This document shows, piece after piece, positions 38,101-48,300 of a DNA stretch of 64,000 bases. The translations under genes were made by a program, and so were the position numbers. The number at the start of each line of letters is the position of its first letter. Positions within the stretch are counted from its first letter, which is position 1. The DNA comes from Zerene cesonia (lineage: Eukaryota > Arthropoda > Insecta > Lepidoptera > Pieridae): positions 2,170,001-2,234,000 of the forward strand of contig NC_052114.1 of the NCBI RefSeq assembly GCF_012273895.1. The letters run 5' to 3'. A model generated the notes under the pieces. That model was given only the letters and a program-made list of their open reading frames with translations, was not told the origin of the DNA and ran no database searches.

Positions 38101-41100
38101 GTATTCATATTGTTTTCTCTTATCTCTTTCTATAAATCTCATTTTAATAAAATACTGTTACGTTAATATTCTGAGAGCAATAAGATGGCTATTTGCATAT
38201 ATTTGTCTTGTATTTTAGATAATTCTTTCTTTTTATGTAAATCGTATGAAATAAATTGTTATAATTAAAAAAATAATAATAAATTAAGTATGTTGCATTG
38301 AAATATATTCTTATTTACCCAAATAAAACTGAAATGAATTAATCACAACACACTACAAACTTTGGATAAAGCTTGTATTTAAATTATATCATATATCCAG
38401 GACCTTGGACAACATGGACACAAGTTTAATTTAAGGATAAAATAAATGGAAATACATAAACGGAAGGTAACGCAAGGCAATGTCTAGAAGGTTATCAATA
38501 CCTTAACAAAGGTCAATTTGTTACGAAACCAAAGAAAAACAATTCATACAAACAAATTTGCAGAATTAAATCATTATTTACTTGATATAAAATTTTGTTT
38601 GCAACAAAATTTTCCTTAAATGTTACATTGGTTGTTCTAATTATGCTTATGCATACTCATTTAGATAACAAAAAGAAATGTATCCTACAACTACAAGTAG
38701 GTATAATAAGACTAATGTATGATAATTTTAAGCTTTATTTTTTTAGAAAAACAGTTTATTATGCTATTAACAAATTAAATATCTTGTCTAAATGCCATCA
38801 AGATCTGATCAGTAGATACACTATCTATAATTTTTAGCATAGAGTTTCAAATAACATATCAAAATTAGTTTTATTTTTTGTTTTATTTGAAATAACATGC
38901 AAAAACTAAAGAAAATTTTCTTTTATTTCAACATTACCATAATTTTGTTAATCGAAAATAATTTCATGGTCAGATAAACCAACTTGTGATACAAGTGTCA
39001 GGTTTTTATCATACAGTTAAGAGATAAAACATAAATTGTATTGTGTAATAGTAAATGGTAGACTGGCCAAAACATCTGTTTCAACAATTTACCTACTAAT
39101 AGAATCGCATGAAAAATAAGAGTAGATTTTTAGTTATGAATTATTACAGTAATTGCATTATGTGAATGAATGATATTGGATTCAAAGCTTCCTAACAATA
39201 TTAACTTTATTAAATTGTAAACATAGCATTTTTTACTCATTCATGGCCAGGCTGGCACAATAAATGAATTAGAAACATATAGACAATCGTTTGCTAAGTT
39301 AATCATAAAAAAATTATAAGAAATGTTTGTAAATAACATAAAGAACTGAAAAAAATCTCAATTTTATAAAACTTATCCCATAGTACTAGTAAAATCACTA
39401 TATATTTACATATATAAGTTTAACCTCAATTTGGTAACTGCTTTAAAATAAACAGTTTTATTTCAAATAATTTCAATAAAATAAACCCCACCCATTATGA
39501 GATAACACACAAGTTAAAGCGTACAATACAATAAGTAATAAATAGGTATAAGCAAAACTATGTACACAAAGCACTGTCACTAAAAATAAATTATGACAGC
39601 TCATAACAAAACATTGAAGATTAAAAGCAAAATAATTGTAATATAAATTAACCTTTATTTATAATATTTAGTTTAATTGCTTGGTTAATATGATATAGGT
39701 TAATTATGTTTTATTTAATTGTTTTATTCATAGAGGCCTATTCCTGTATGAAAATAAACAGAAATACTTATATTCAAAAAATATTATATATAACTAGCGG
39801 TCCGCCCCGGCTTCGCCCGTGGTACATATATAGCCTAAATCGTTTCTCAATAAATGGGCTATCTAAATCTGAACAAATTTTTCAAAACAGACCAGCAGTT
39901 CCGGTGATTTGTGCATTCAAACAAATAAACTCTTAAGCTTTATAATATTAGTATAGATTAGATGTTATTTTCTTATTTAAATTTATGTCACTGTAAAATT
40001 AAAAACACAGTTACATTATAATGCGTCCTGTGAGATTCGTAATATGTAGACAAATTGGGATTGTGTAATATACTGCTTACAATTTAATGCTTTATTATTC
40101 AGTGGATTATAATCTACGGAATTATATAAATCTCTGGGATATTAAATTGTGACATGTGCATTTAATATAATAAGTTTGTTTTAGTTAGATTTATTCAAAA
40201 ATGATTTGGGAAATGTAAAATCTCACGAAAACTAAACTGCTATATATTCTCATTATAGTTTGAGAAGAATAATACATTACTTTTAAAACTCATGTGCTTT
40301 TCAATAGCTATCAACCTTGCAACTTGGATGATAATCTGATAGTTTTTTCAATGTTTAGACATATTAAATAGCATTAAATACTCACTCAGGACTACAATTT
40401 GGAGCATCGGCAAACTGGGGCCCTAATCGAATTTCTGGTGGGTCCTCTGGGTATTCAGAAAGAATATGTTTACATTGCATCAGATCAACCATTTGATGAC
40501 CCCATAACTGATCAAATCCCTGCTGAGTCACACTCAATTGTCCCATTTGCTGTGTCAAGCCAGGCATCCTGTTCTGTGACTGCATTTGAGGCCCTGGAGG
40601 TGGCATTCCCTGAGGTATACCTTGTGGTGGCATTCCCTGTGGTATACCTTGTGGTGGCATTCCCTGTGGTATACCTTGAGGTGCTATTCCCTGAGGTATA
40701 CCTTGCGGTGGCATTCCTTGTGACATGCTTTGCTGTTGGAAATTACTTGGTGGCATTTGTGGATATCTATTTTGCATATTGCTCCTTGCACCTGGCGGGC
40801 CAGGCATTGCTTGTCCCATTGGTGGTAGTGGACCAGTTGGTAAACTCTGTGGCCCACTCATATTATTAACTGGTGGTGCTGTATATCCCATAGAAGGAGG
40901 TTGTGGCATGGGTTGGCTTGACGGAGGGCGTATTTGTTGTGCCATAGGCATCATCGGCAATGAAGATGGCCCACTCATTTGGTTTTTTGGTTGCTCGTGA
41001 CCTGGCATTGTTGTCAATGGTGGACCAGGCATAGGCGGCCCATTAACTGTATTATTCCTAGGGGGCCCTAAGGGTGGGCCAACAATATTTGGACCAGTCA

Positions 41101-41776
41101 TGGGTGCATTCATGGGTGGTATTAATGGGCTATTTCTGGGAGGCCCAGTCATAGAACTACTGAAAGGGGCATTAGCTTGACTTGTTAAAGGTGAGGCTGA
41201 GGCCATTGGGAGAGGAGGTCTTTGGTTGATTGGGTTCACTGGTGGTTGCATATTTGTAGGCGGAGGTCCAAACACACTGGATGGTGGATATTGATTAATT
41301 GAAGGCTTAGAGATGGGTGGTGGGCCATTCATTAGAGGTTGATATTGACTAGACGGTATGAGAGGTGGAGCATTGTCATTTATTTGACGTGGAGGCTGAT
41401 TAGGAGGATATGATGAAGGATTAGAGTTATACATTGGGTGGGGATGGGCAGAACTTGATGGGATGTTCTGCATATTTTGTATTGGATTTTGATTAGTTAA
41501 TGGTTTCATTGGGGGTCTTATGGGCGAAGACTGCAAGCTTGGCTGAGATGGAGGCATCATCATTGAATGATTAAAGGCTGGGGAGCTATTTGCACTCTGA
41601 TTATAATGATTTGGTTGATTGTTAAACCCAGATTGGGGCACTGGGTTATTTGAGTTAGCATCCTGCTTCAATGATCCAGGCAATTGACCAGGAGGTATTT
41701 GATTAAATTGATAGGGTCCCAAATTTGTATTATGTGGTCCCGAATTACTATTGTAAGACGTCGGTATGTTAGACAT
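26189..41776 (-). CDS. Sec24AB: Sec24A/B-type COPII coat cargo adaptor, 15 coding exons, 1173 aa
   Basis: Coding exons (minus): 41776-40386, 38073-37971, 37065-36939, 36409-36222, 34971-34818, 34440-34283, 33540-33467, 33008-32857, 32209-32056, 31620-31445, 29260-29150, 28556-28372, 28054-27855, 26968-26732, 26300-26189. All phases agree and give 3522 nt. Exon 1 encodes a disordered Pro/Gln/Asn/Met-rich N-terminus (1-463). Next come a zinc finger with Cys511, Cys514, Cys532 and Cys535, the trunk domain (from LRPPQPAVYLFLFDVS), LGPALQAA-like and ATDFYKRLALDCSG blocks, the beta-sandwich and helical regions (LTRKIGFEAVMR, RTGTSTRLDERV), and a C-terminal gelsolin-like domain ending IEDRVESAFSYYEFLQHIK. 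Sec24 pairs with Sec23 on ER exit sites and selects cargo for COPII vesicles. The A/B rather than C/D class is inferred from these blocks. Exon 10 also exists as a second copy at 29847-29672 beyond an assembly gap. Confidence 0.95.
27342..27541 (+). mobile_element. Helitron-like element, same family
   Basis: It shares ATTATAAATGCGAAAG, CTCTTTCACGCAAAAACTAC, TGGACAACTGGAATAACATA and the 3' GGGGCGCAGCCAG with copies at 36717, 49196 and 59236. The 3' CTAG is mutated to CCAG. It lies in Sec24 intron 13. Confidence 0.85.
28636..28820. mobile_element. MITE-like element with 10-bp terminal inverted repeats
   Basis: It starts ACACGCTTTT and ends AAAAGCGTGT (perfect inverse), 185 bp, AT-rich, with TGTAACCGACTTCTTTGGGC inside. 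Both sides are T-rich. Partial relatives lie at 21849-21960, 42268-42400, 31008-31050 and 63060-63150. It lies in Sec24 intron 11. Confidence 0.7.
29437..29527 (-). pseudogene. Decayed pseudo-exon copy of Sec24 exon 10 (left)
   Basis: The same degenerate copy as at 31180-31270, with a few base differences. Its presence in both gap-flanking copies shows that the exon duplication is older than the event that produced the two copies. Confidence 0.72.
29672..29847 (-). CDS. Sec24AB: Sec24 exon 10, second copy left of the gap
   Basis: Identical over all 176 nt to the copy at 31620-31445, with the same splice sites and the same flank up to the first N at 29984. Because the exon length is not a multiple of three, inclusion of both copies would break the frame. 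It is most likely the other haplotype left in the assembly next to the gap; a real recent tandem duplication is the alternative. Confidence 0.8.
29984..30983. other. Assembly gap of exactly 1000 N
   Basis: No sequence is available. The round length indicates a placeholder of unknown true size. It sits in the intron between Sec24 exons 10 and 11 and is flanked by duplicated sequence. An open frame running through it is meaningless. Confidence 1.
31180..31270 (-). pseudogene. Decayed pseudo-exon copy of Sec24 exon 10 (right)
   Basis: On the minus strand the segment reads NVSPDVDFVM, then a stop codon (TAG in place of CAG), then LAIDEPMEGLHHAC. This matches the exon 10 product NVSPDAGFGMQLAIDESLGD and on. 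A GT follows AGTAGCAAG, as at the real donor. It is an old duplicate of the exon's second half that has lost its frame. Confidence 0.75.
31445..31620 (-). CDS. Sec24AB: Sec24 exon 10, copy right of the gap (used in the model)
   Basis: A 176-nt exon entering in phase 2 and leaving in phase 1. It encodes GISIHTFHGNFFVRSTDLLS and continues through SPDAGFGMQLAIDESL to LLYTSSKG, a strongly conserved Sec24 block. Acceptor TTACAG and donor GGTGAGT are intact. The same exon with identical sequence occurs at 29847-29672. Only one can be in a normal mRNA, since two copies in a row (176 nt each) would shift the frame. Confidence 0.88.
32255..32600 (-). mobile_element. Poly(A) retroelement 3' end, family R
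   Basis: A nearly full relative of the 9018 copy, starting with an A-tail seen as T8 and ending after TGTGGTACTTCCCCGGTGCG. A short Helitron-like stub (TATACTAATATTATAAAG) follows it. It lies just beyond the Sec24 exon 9 acceptor. Confidence 0.75.
33058..33310 (-). mobile_element. Poly(A) retroelement fragment, family R
   Basis: It begins with T8 and has GATGGTAAGCGATCACCACC. The distal part is diverged and stops at a short palindrome around AGTAGCATGCT. It lies in Sec24 intron 7, about 50 bp from exon 8. Confidence 0.7.
33829..34277. repeat. 88-bp tandem repeat array, about five units, next to Sec24 exon 6
   Basis: Units begin at CTCAAAC-type words near 33851, 33939, 34027, 34115 and 34202, spaced 88, 88, 88 and 87 bp. 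Each has AACTTTA, a CATG or CGCG variant, ACAAGA-like words and GTTAGCTGAAACAT. Units differ by about 10-20%. The array runs to within a few bases of the exon 6 splice donor at 34282-34281, so the first part of the intron is satellite-like. Confidence 0.9.
35373..35500 (-). pseudogene. Partial duplicate of Sec24 exon 4, copy 1
   Basis: On the minus strand this reads IEFIAPSEY like exon 4. It then loses bases in the Pro-rich LRPPQPAVY stretch, goes out of frame, and ends at a preserved donor (ACGT then GTAAGT). The copy covers only the 3' half of the exon and has no acceptor, so it should not splice in normally. Flanking intron (GGTACCCC and following) is duplicated with it. Confidence 0.85.
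35555..36180 (-). pseudogene. Partial duplicate of Sec24 exon 4, copy 2, interrupted
   Basis: The second tandem copy is open over IELIAPSEYMLRPPQLAVYL but is split by the element at 35590-36057, just after the codons for FDVS. The donor region at its far end is changed and no longer matches GTAAGT. Together with the true exon at 36409-36222 there are three copies of the unit. Confidence 0.85.
35590..36057. mobile_element. Non-autonomous hAT-like transposon, 468 bp
   Basis: The left end is CAGTGTTACCAACT and the right end is AGTTGGGAACACTG, inverted repeats of 14 bp with one mismatch. It is flanked by a perfect 8-bp direct repeat CTCTCCGA at 35582-35589 and 36058-36065. An 8-bp target duplication plus CAGTGTT-type ends is diagnostic of the hAT superfamily. 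The interior is AT-rich with runs of C near both ends and encodes no transposase. Confidence 0.92.
36717..36922 (+). mobile_element. Helitron-like element (lepidopteran TC...CTAG family) with (GT)n
   Basis: It starts with TTACTAATATTATAAATGCG, contains a GT microsatellite, then CTCTTTCACGCAAAAACTAC, and ends GGGCGCAACTAG before T. The TC start, CTAG end and A/T flanks fit Helitrons. It encodes no protein. It lies in Sec24 intron 3, ending 16 bp from the exon 3 donor. Confidence 0.85.
38074..40385. other. Sec24 intron 1
   Basis: 2.3 kb, very AT-rich. Apart from the inverted Helitron-like element at 39790-39962, I see nothing in it. Confidence 0.85.
39790..39962 (-). mobile_element. Helitron-like element, third family, inverted
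   Basis: On the minus strand it runs from TAATCTATACTAATATTATA through AAACAGTTTTATTT-free AT-rich sequence and GGGCGAAGCCGGGGCGGACC to CTAG. A related copy lies at 47985-48155 in the opposite orientation. It sits in Sec24 intron 1. Confidence 0.7.
40386..41776 (-). CDS. Sec24AB: Sec24 coding exon 1: disordered Pro/Gln-rich N-terminus
   Basis: This 1391-nt exon begins MSNIPTSYNSN and ends in phase 2 within NCSPE, exactly where the folded Sec24 core begins in the family. It is about 20% proline, with Gln, Asn, Met and Ser. Near its end it has a short tandem repeat of ten-residue units based on MPPQGIPQG (residues 350-390). Such N-termini are poorly conserved in sequence and variable in length in metazoan Sec24A/B. 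The acceptor before it lies at 41787-41788, leaving 10 nt of 5' UTR in this exon. Confidence 0.93.
40607..40729 (-). repeat. In-frame 30-bp minisatellite inside Sec24 exon 1
   Basis: About four copies of a 30-bp unit encode variants of MPPQGIPQG (one copy has IAPQG). Copies differ at a few bases only, and the period is a multiple of three, so length change keeps the frame. It is a likely site of length polymorphism. Confidence 0.9.
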
Positions 41777-41785
41777 GGCTTGTTG

Positions 41786-42170
41786 ATCTGAAAATGATAA
41801 AAAACAGTTATGTATTTCTCAAAACGACAGTGCGCGCTATTAATGACACTGAATTTATTTGTATTTAGATAATGAATTCGATATCGACTAGGATGTTTAA
41901 TTAACGCTAATTCACTAAAGATGACAGAAGTGTAAGTAATCGGACCAACTTACCACTGACGGGATGAGGTGAAAAAACACAAAAACTTGTTACACTTTTT
42001 CTGCTGCTATACCATTCTCACATATTACCATAGCACGTAAAAATAAAGCGATAAATCTGTAATACGAAGGAAATTTCGACCCTGACTTACGTGGCCGAGC
42101 GAATGAAAACGCCCTCTACCGGAGGTCGAGATTGATTTTAGGTTGTCATGTCAATTGCGTTTCGTTTCAC
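41786..42170 (-). promoter_or_regulatory. Sec24 5' UTR exon and promoter region
   Basis: A consensus donor (GTCAGTG then GTAAGT) at 41954/41953 and the acceptor at 41788-41787 define a 5' UTR intron of 166 bp. The non-coding first exon therefore ends at 41954, and transcription should start between there and about 42170. No clear TATA box is seen, which fits a housekeeping gene. The start site itself cannot be fixed from sequence. Confidence 0.6.
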
Positions 42171-42267
42171 AAAGGTATTGACCATAGATACACTATAAAT
42201 TATAACATACTGGTAGAATTGAGTGGTAGATAACATAATACTGTACTATTAATAATATTTTTATTAA

Positions 42268-42400
42268 CACGCTTTTATCAGCTTCCTCTGTAGATAAACA
42301 TGCATGTTTGTTTGCTTGAATGCTTATAACCGACTCGTTCAATCTCGATTTTACAGACCATCTGTCCGGCCGTCTATAGCCAGACTATATTTCTTAACCA
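42268..42400. mobile_element. Partial MITE-like copy (ACACGCTTTT family)
   Basis: TTAACACGCTTTTATCAGCT with TGTTTGTTTG and ACCGACTCGTTCAATCTCGA matches the left half of the 28636 element. The right end is not recognisable. Confidence 0.5.
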
Positions 42401-44430
42401 TAATAGATAAACAGTTGAAATTTATATATTTTAATGCATTTGCATTTTGTTCTGTAGCCTAGTACGGAAACTTGTAGTGTCGTGAGCCCTACTCGCACTT
42501 GTTTTTTAGAATGCTCGGCGTAAGATCCATCATTCACATATACTCAGATGTGCAAAATAGCAACTTTTCCGGTGGCAAATAAACAAAATTACATTTTGCC
42601 ACAACTTTTATATGTAAATGAAAATACTGCTTAATGCTCGTAAATTGCTTTTTCCTATTTGAAGTAAAATTTAAAGTAATGTTTGTAGCTCCAGCTCCAG
42701 AAGAGGGCTTACAATATGTTACAAACATTTAATTCATATAAAAAAGTCGCTTATATCCAGATTCAGAGATCCAGTCGAAGAATAGTATATTTGAGCAAGT
42801 TCTCCCAGCGTCATCTTGAATAACTTTCGAGTCTTATGAAGTACAAAATTTATTTTTTGCACACACAATTACATCTCGTCACACACACTAAAATCGAGTA
42901 TATTTTTGTATATACATAGTTTATTTTTTTATTAGAACATGATATCCCATTACATGTGCATTTTATTCATGTTGCACCTATATACAAGCTAGGACCCTAT
43001 GCCGATTCACTCGAATCAGTATTAAGTTGTACACGGGTTTTAATTTCAGTAAATAAAAAAAGGTAATTTAAATTCACATAGCTCCCCTAGCCCACTTCGA
43101 ATTTTTCCAGGACCTCTTACCGATCGTCTCTAGGTCTTCAGCGCACTGTTTTCGAATGACTGAAGTCGAGATCGGTAGGTGCAATATGTACACTTGATCA
43201 AATGAAAACGGTCACAACGCGTTGTGGCAATGACGAATGCCATACCACGTATGTCATACCACGCACTACCGCGGTAATATTATCTTGTTATAACTAACAA
43301 TATGATATATTTAAATGTGATTGGAATATTGTAATGGTACATATGAGGAGAATATATTGAAAATAAAAATCAGGATGAAATTCAAACATTTTGTATTTCA
43401 ATGAATGTTTTAAATCAAAATTTTAGTTGAAAACAAAAAATTTAACAAGTTCTGCGTAAATAATTAGATTTGATTGGATAAAGCCACCGGGTTGGGTAAA
43501 TAATTTTACTTGAGAAAAATAATGACAATAATTTTATATAAAACAATATCAACAATATATCGCTACGTGTTTACTTTTTCCAATCAGTGTACGCAGGATT
43601 ACAATCTAGCATGTCTATCTTAACATTAGCTCAACATTTCATTCTTTCAGCAATATAAAAGTATTCAAACTGATCACAATATTATGGCAGTCCCATGGAA
43701 CCCCATGCAACACTTAACCAACACAGTATAAGTCAATAACATATGACATTTCTACAGCCCTTCAGTGCCCAAAGCAAACAAAACACGTCACAAGATCTTT
43801 ACACAATTACACTCTGAACTTCTGTAAACTCCGCCAAATATAACACCTCAATTTGATCGACATACATTCCTTTACATATTCGAGTGTTAGTACGCACAAG
43901 GACTAATATTCTAATGTATAAAGCAATGTAGTATTGCACCAAAACACGACATTCAATATTTGACGAAGGCGTCAATGTCACTTATTGTCCTTAACTCTCA
44001 TATAAAAAACTTAGCTTGATTGAATCTTACTTAATGAGATGTGGTTTTTCCATTGTTGGTAAAAATGCAAAAACAATCACATATACAGACTAGTATCCGA
44101 AAACGCTATCGTAGTTAACAAAAATTTAATTTTATTGCTGGATAGGCCACGAACAAAAGGCAATCACACAAGCTCAATTTCATAACGGATTTCATAAATC
44201 CAAAAAAAAAAAATATTTATCTGTAGCAGTAATAAAGTATGTAGATCAGCACAACTATCTCAATATAATACGATTTTATCGACCGGGGACGGTCTCGGCG
44301 GCGAGCCGCCTCAACATAAACTCACAAAATACTCTACATCGATAAAAACTATTCAGTCGTTTTTATTTATTCATAAAAATATATCTTTAAAAGGCTCAAA
44401 TAAAACTGTTACAGTTCTAAGTACCGTTCA
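42400..44430. other. Intergenic between Sec24 promoter and MNK 3' region
   Basis: No coding signal. It is AT-rich with short inverted repeats such as GACCTCTTACCGATCGTCTC near 43110. The MNK 3' UTR may extend into it. Confidence 0.65.
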
Positions 44431-44935
44431 CAGTAGAATTGCGATCGGATCTATCACTGGTGGATATAACCATTGGCACAGTCTACATACGACTCCACAA
44501 CCGTGCGACGGGTCGTGCGACTGGCGCGTCGCGCGTCGCGTGTCGATTACATTCACGATGGATCGCGTCGGTTCGCTGCACGATGGGTCGCAAGTCACTC
44601 GATATCACATTGGGACCTGTGCTCGATGGAATGTGACGGGCACAGCCGCGTCTCGCCGCAATCGCTTCAACTATTCGCCGAAAACTGCGCACACTCTCGG
44701 CTGACAGGGTGAATTTTGGATGATCAGACGCTCAGTGTTGACCACAAGCTCGGAGAACCGGGAATCATGTTTTTCATTGTCATTCATACGTGCCAACATG
44801 AGCCCCGACGGCCGCCCGATGTCGGGCGAGTCGGTGAGTTATCTTGCGACGGTAGATGCTCTACAGTTAAGATTCGCTCTAACAACGTAGCGATGTTGAC
44901 GCATTGCTATATAAAACCCTAGCTTCACTATCCTG
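44430..44935. other. CpG- and GC-rich block with open frames on both strands
   Basis: CGTGCGAC-type words repeat (GCGACTGGCGCGTCGCGCGT), and ORFs of 65-79 codons exist in three frames without family motifs. Overlapping frames are expected from the composition, so no gene is called. It may be MNK 3' UTR or a diverged DNA element. Confidence 0.5.
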
Positions 44936-45194
44936 CTGCGTCTACACAGATAAATCATTCTATATTGTATGGAAAGTCAGGGTGTGGAAGTACCATTCCA
45001 TGCTTAGGCACAAGTCAGAAGTTTAAAGGCACGTGAGCTTAATTCCGGACACAGTTTTGTGTTTCAAGAAGTACTGTAGTAAATATTTTTTTTTTTATAT
45101 CTGCCATCAACATATAACACATCACTTGTGGTTATCAATGAATATTTCGTCTTCATCTCCCCAGATACTACATGTATGTTGTCAGTGTGTTCAG

Positions 45195-45377
45195 TGAAGC
45201 TAGGGCGTCGCGGGAGCAGCTGGCGGCTGGCGCCTAGCGGTCAAATGGCTAACAGCTAGCAGCCAGCACCAAGTGGCCAGCGGCTAGCAGCCAGCAGCAG
45301 GTGGCTATCGGCCAGCGGCTAGAAAAAGCCAGCGGCTAGAGGCCAGCAGCTAGCGGCCAGCGGCAGATGGCTTCCGG
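45195..45377. repeat. GC-rich minisatellite abutting the MNK stop codon
   Basis: Irregular repeats of GGCTAGC(A/G)GCCAGC-like units, about 15-25 bp each, begin one base past the MNK stop and run for about 180 bp. GC is above 60% against about 33% locally. In MNK mRNA this is the start of the 3' UTR and could form strong hairpins. Confidence 0.88.
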
Positions 45378-48300
45378 CTAGTGCACGGGCAGCGGCTTGT
45401 CCTGCAGGCGGCGGCGCAGCAGCTGCGACTCGGTGGGCGGCGACAAGCCCAGCGGTGCACAGTAGTCGCCGCTCACTGCCATACTCTGCAGGGCCACACC
45501 TGTATAGACGATTTTTTATTAAAATTACGTACAAGTAATTGAAATGGTAATACTGAGTCAAAATTCAAAAATAAGCAATCTATTACTAGCAATAATTACA
45601 TTCATGCACTCAATTCTTCGGTTCGTTTAGTACCATCTATTAAAAAAAATTATTACATTCACCTATTTTAAAACTATCAATAGATGGTAAATACAATAAT
45701 CGGCTATACAAATAAGACAAATGCTTAAGTTAGGGGCAAGAGCTAAAAACACAAGTTAGAGAAATATTAGGCACTATATCTAGGACCTTAATAACAGCAT
45801 GATCACCCACCTGCCCGCTCCATCTCCTCGATGAGGCGGTCGGGCTGGCACGACTTGGTGCAGCGCAGCGGCGGCCGCTCCATGTACGAGTAGTTCATCG
45901 AGAAGTGCTGCTGGATCACCCGGTTCACCGCCATCGCCGACTCCGCGAAGTTCGACAGGTTGCGCGCCGACATGTTCCTGTGGGTGGGCGTTTGTTGTTA
46001 TTTATCCATATTTATATATATTGTTAGGAACGACTTTACTTTTTCTGGAAAATGTATCAATTTTATTGATAATTAAAAAAAAGATTTTCACAAAATGAAA
46101 TAATAAGCGCGAATGCACACTGTCTTCTGTTTTTGGGAAAGCATTTTGTTCGTAGCGTTCTAGTTATTTAGGTAAAGCTGAGTGCACATTAAACATTAAA
46201 TTATAAATTTTGACGATTCAAAATACTTGAATGAATCAATGTTCCGAGTTTAAATTTGCACTTCATATTGACTATCAACAGCTAACTGACAGTGCAATCG
46301 TGTCGGTACCACTCCGCGACTTCACACCACTGCACACTGTGTGGGCGTGTAAAGGCTTGTGCACACTCACCGCTTGATGTTGAGCGGCGTCTGCAGCGGG
46401 CGGGCGGGCGCGGTGCGCGCGGCGCGCAGCCAGCCGTGCTGCAGCACGCGCTCGGCGCTCAGCCGGTGCGACGCCTCGCGCACCAGCAGCTGCCGGATCA
46501 GATCCTTCGCCTCGTGCGATATGCCCGCCCACTCCTCGTCCGGGAATGTGTATCTGCCCTCCTGATCGATAAAACATTACAAGTTATTATGTATTCAACT
46601 ATATATTTTTTGAAAAACTAACATAGCATTGAATCTTCAAAAAAATAATGCAAACGTCGATATATAACACACCTGTATGGAAGTGAAGAGCAGGTCCTGG
46701 CAGGCGCGGCAGTTCTCGCCGCGCTCCCAGCCGCAGTCGGCGCCGCAGTTGGCGCGGAAGGGCGGGTAGCCGCACAGCAGGATGTAGGCGATGACGCCGA
46801 GCGACCACAGGTCGCAGCGCTTGTCGTAGTGCGTCGCCGCCGAGCCCGCGAACAGCGACACCACCTCCGGCGCCATGAACTCCGCGCTGCCGACCTGTGT
46901 GATCAACCAACCATTATATTATACTTATATGTAGCACATAAATAACTCGTAATAAAGATCTGATTCTTAATAGTGCGGACCGACGAAGAAAATATAACAC
47001 AAAATATTTAATAGCAAGAAACTATTGACAACTTATAGGAGTGGAATAAAGCTAAACTTATGAGTAATGGTTTCGTTTACTTAAAGAACTTTACAGTAGT
47101 AAACTCAAAGTTTATTCAAGCATAATTTGCTCATCTGTTCTTTATACATATAAAGTAGAAAACACATAAATCATTATGGTTAATAGATGATGCTAGTTGA
47201 TTTTTGTGCCTTAGCATAAAATTTATACAAAAGATAAAAAAAAAACCTCACACATTTAGGTATTGACAACAACTCTGTAAATTATTCATGAATCAATCTA
47301 TTGTTAAATGACTGCTATCTCGCACAATTTGACCTCATTTGATACTTCAACCTTGGTGCTTACTTATTCTTTATACAAACATTCTAGCTTTCGATGTTTT
47401 ATCAACATTCTAAAATGTTTACAAAGATAATAGCTCAACATTGAACAAAAACTTTCAGCTTCTAACGGTATCGAATACAGTTTTTACATACCAAACTAAC
47501 TGTAACAATTACTTAAAAAATTTGTATAGATATTTTAACAGTATTCGTTATAATTATGATACACTATATCATCAAATAAACAAGTTAATTTATTTCTATA
47601 TCTGTACCAAAATTATTCACTTATCTTTGCAATTATCAGCTACCAAATATGAAGTAATTTATTGAAGTTAACAAGTCGAGAATAACTCAGAATATAACAC
47701 ACAGAGCTAACACTTTTCAGAGGTTAACAAGATATGTCGTGAGGTTAAAAACACGCATTGATATTTTAGTTTCTAATGTGATAAAAATGTGTGAAATCAA
47801 TTTTTATTTTTTGTTTGTTTTGCATTGCTATAATATATTTAGAATTAGAGATCAGATTGTTAGAATGGTCAGGTCAAGTAACCAAAAGCATAAGTTATTA
47901 AATCCCTTTTAATGTTTTAAAATAAAAAATTTATTAAGAAAAAAATTGTATTTAACGTGAAGTGGTGCAGTGGTTTGTTCCTAATATATACTACTATTAT
48001 AAAGTTGAAGAGTTTGTTTGTTTGAACGCGCTAATCTCAGGAACAGTAGGTCCGTTTTGAAAAATTCTTTCAGTTTTAGATAGCCCATTTATTGAGTAAA
48101 GCTTTAGGCTTTATATGTACCACGGGCGAAGCGGAGGCGGACCCGTAGTGTGTGATAAACATCCATCGTTTTGTACACATCAGGAACAAATAAAGAGATA
48201 TTGTAAAAAATGCATTATTTTTTTTCTCTTAGTAAAAACCCACCGGTGTCATCAATTGAGGCGTGGCCAACGGGCTGGCGAGGCTCGACGTGAAGCTGAT

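Noticed and set aside
40399..40869. 156-codon plus-strand frame opposite Sec24 exon 1
   Set aside because: It is antisense to the repetitive Pro/Gln exon; its repeated VVAFPVVYL units are just the complement of the minisatellite.
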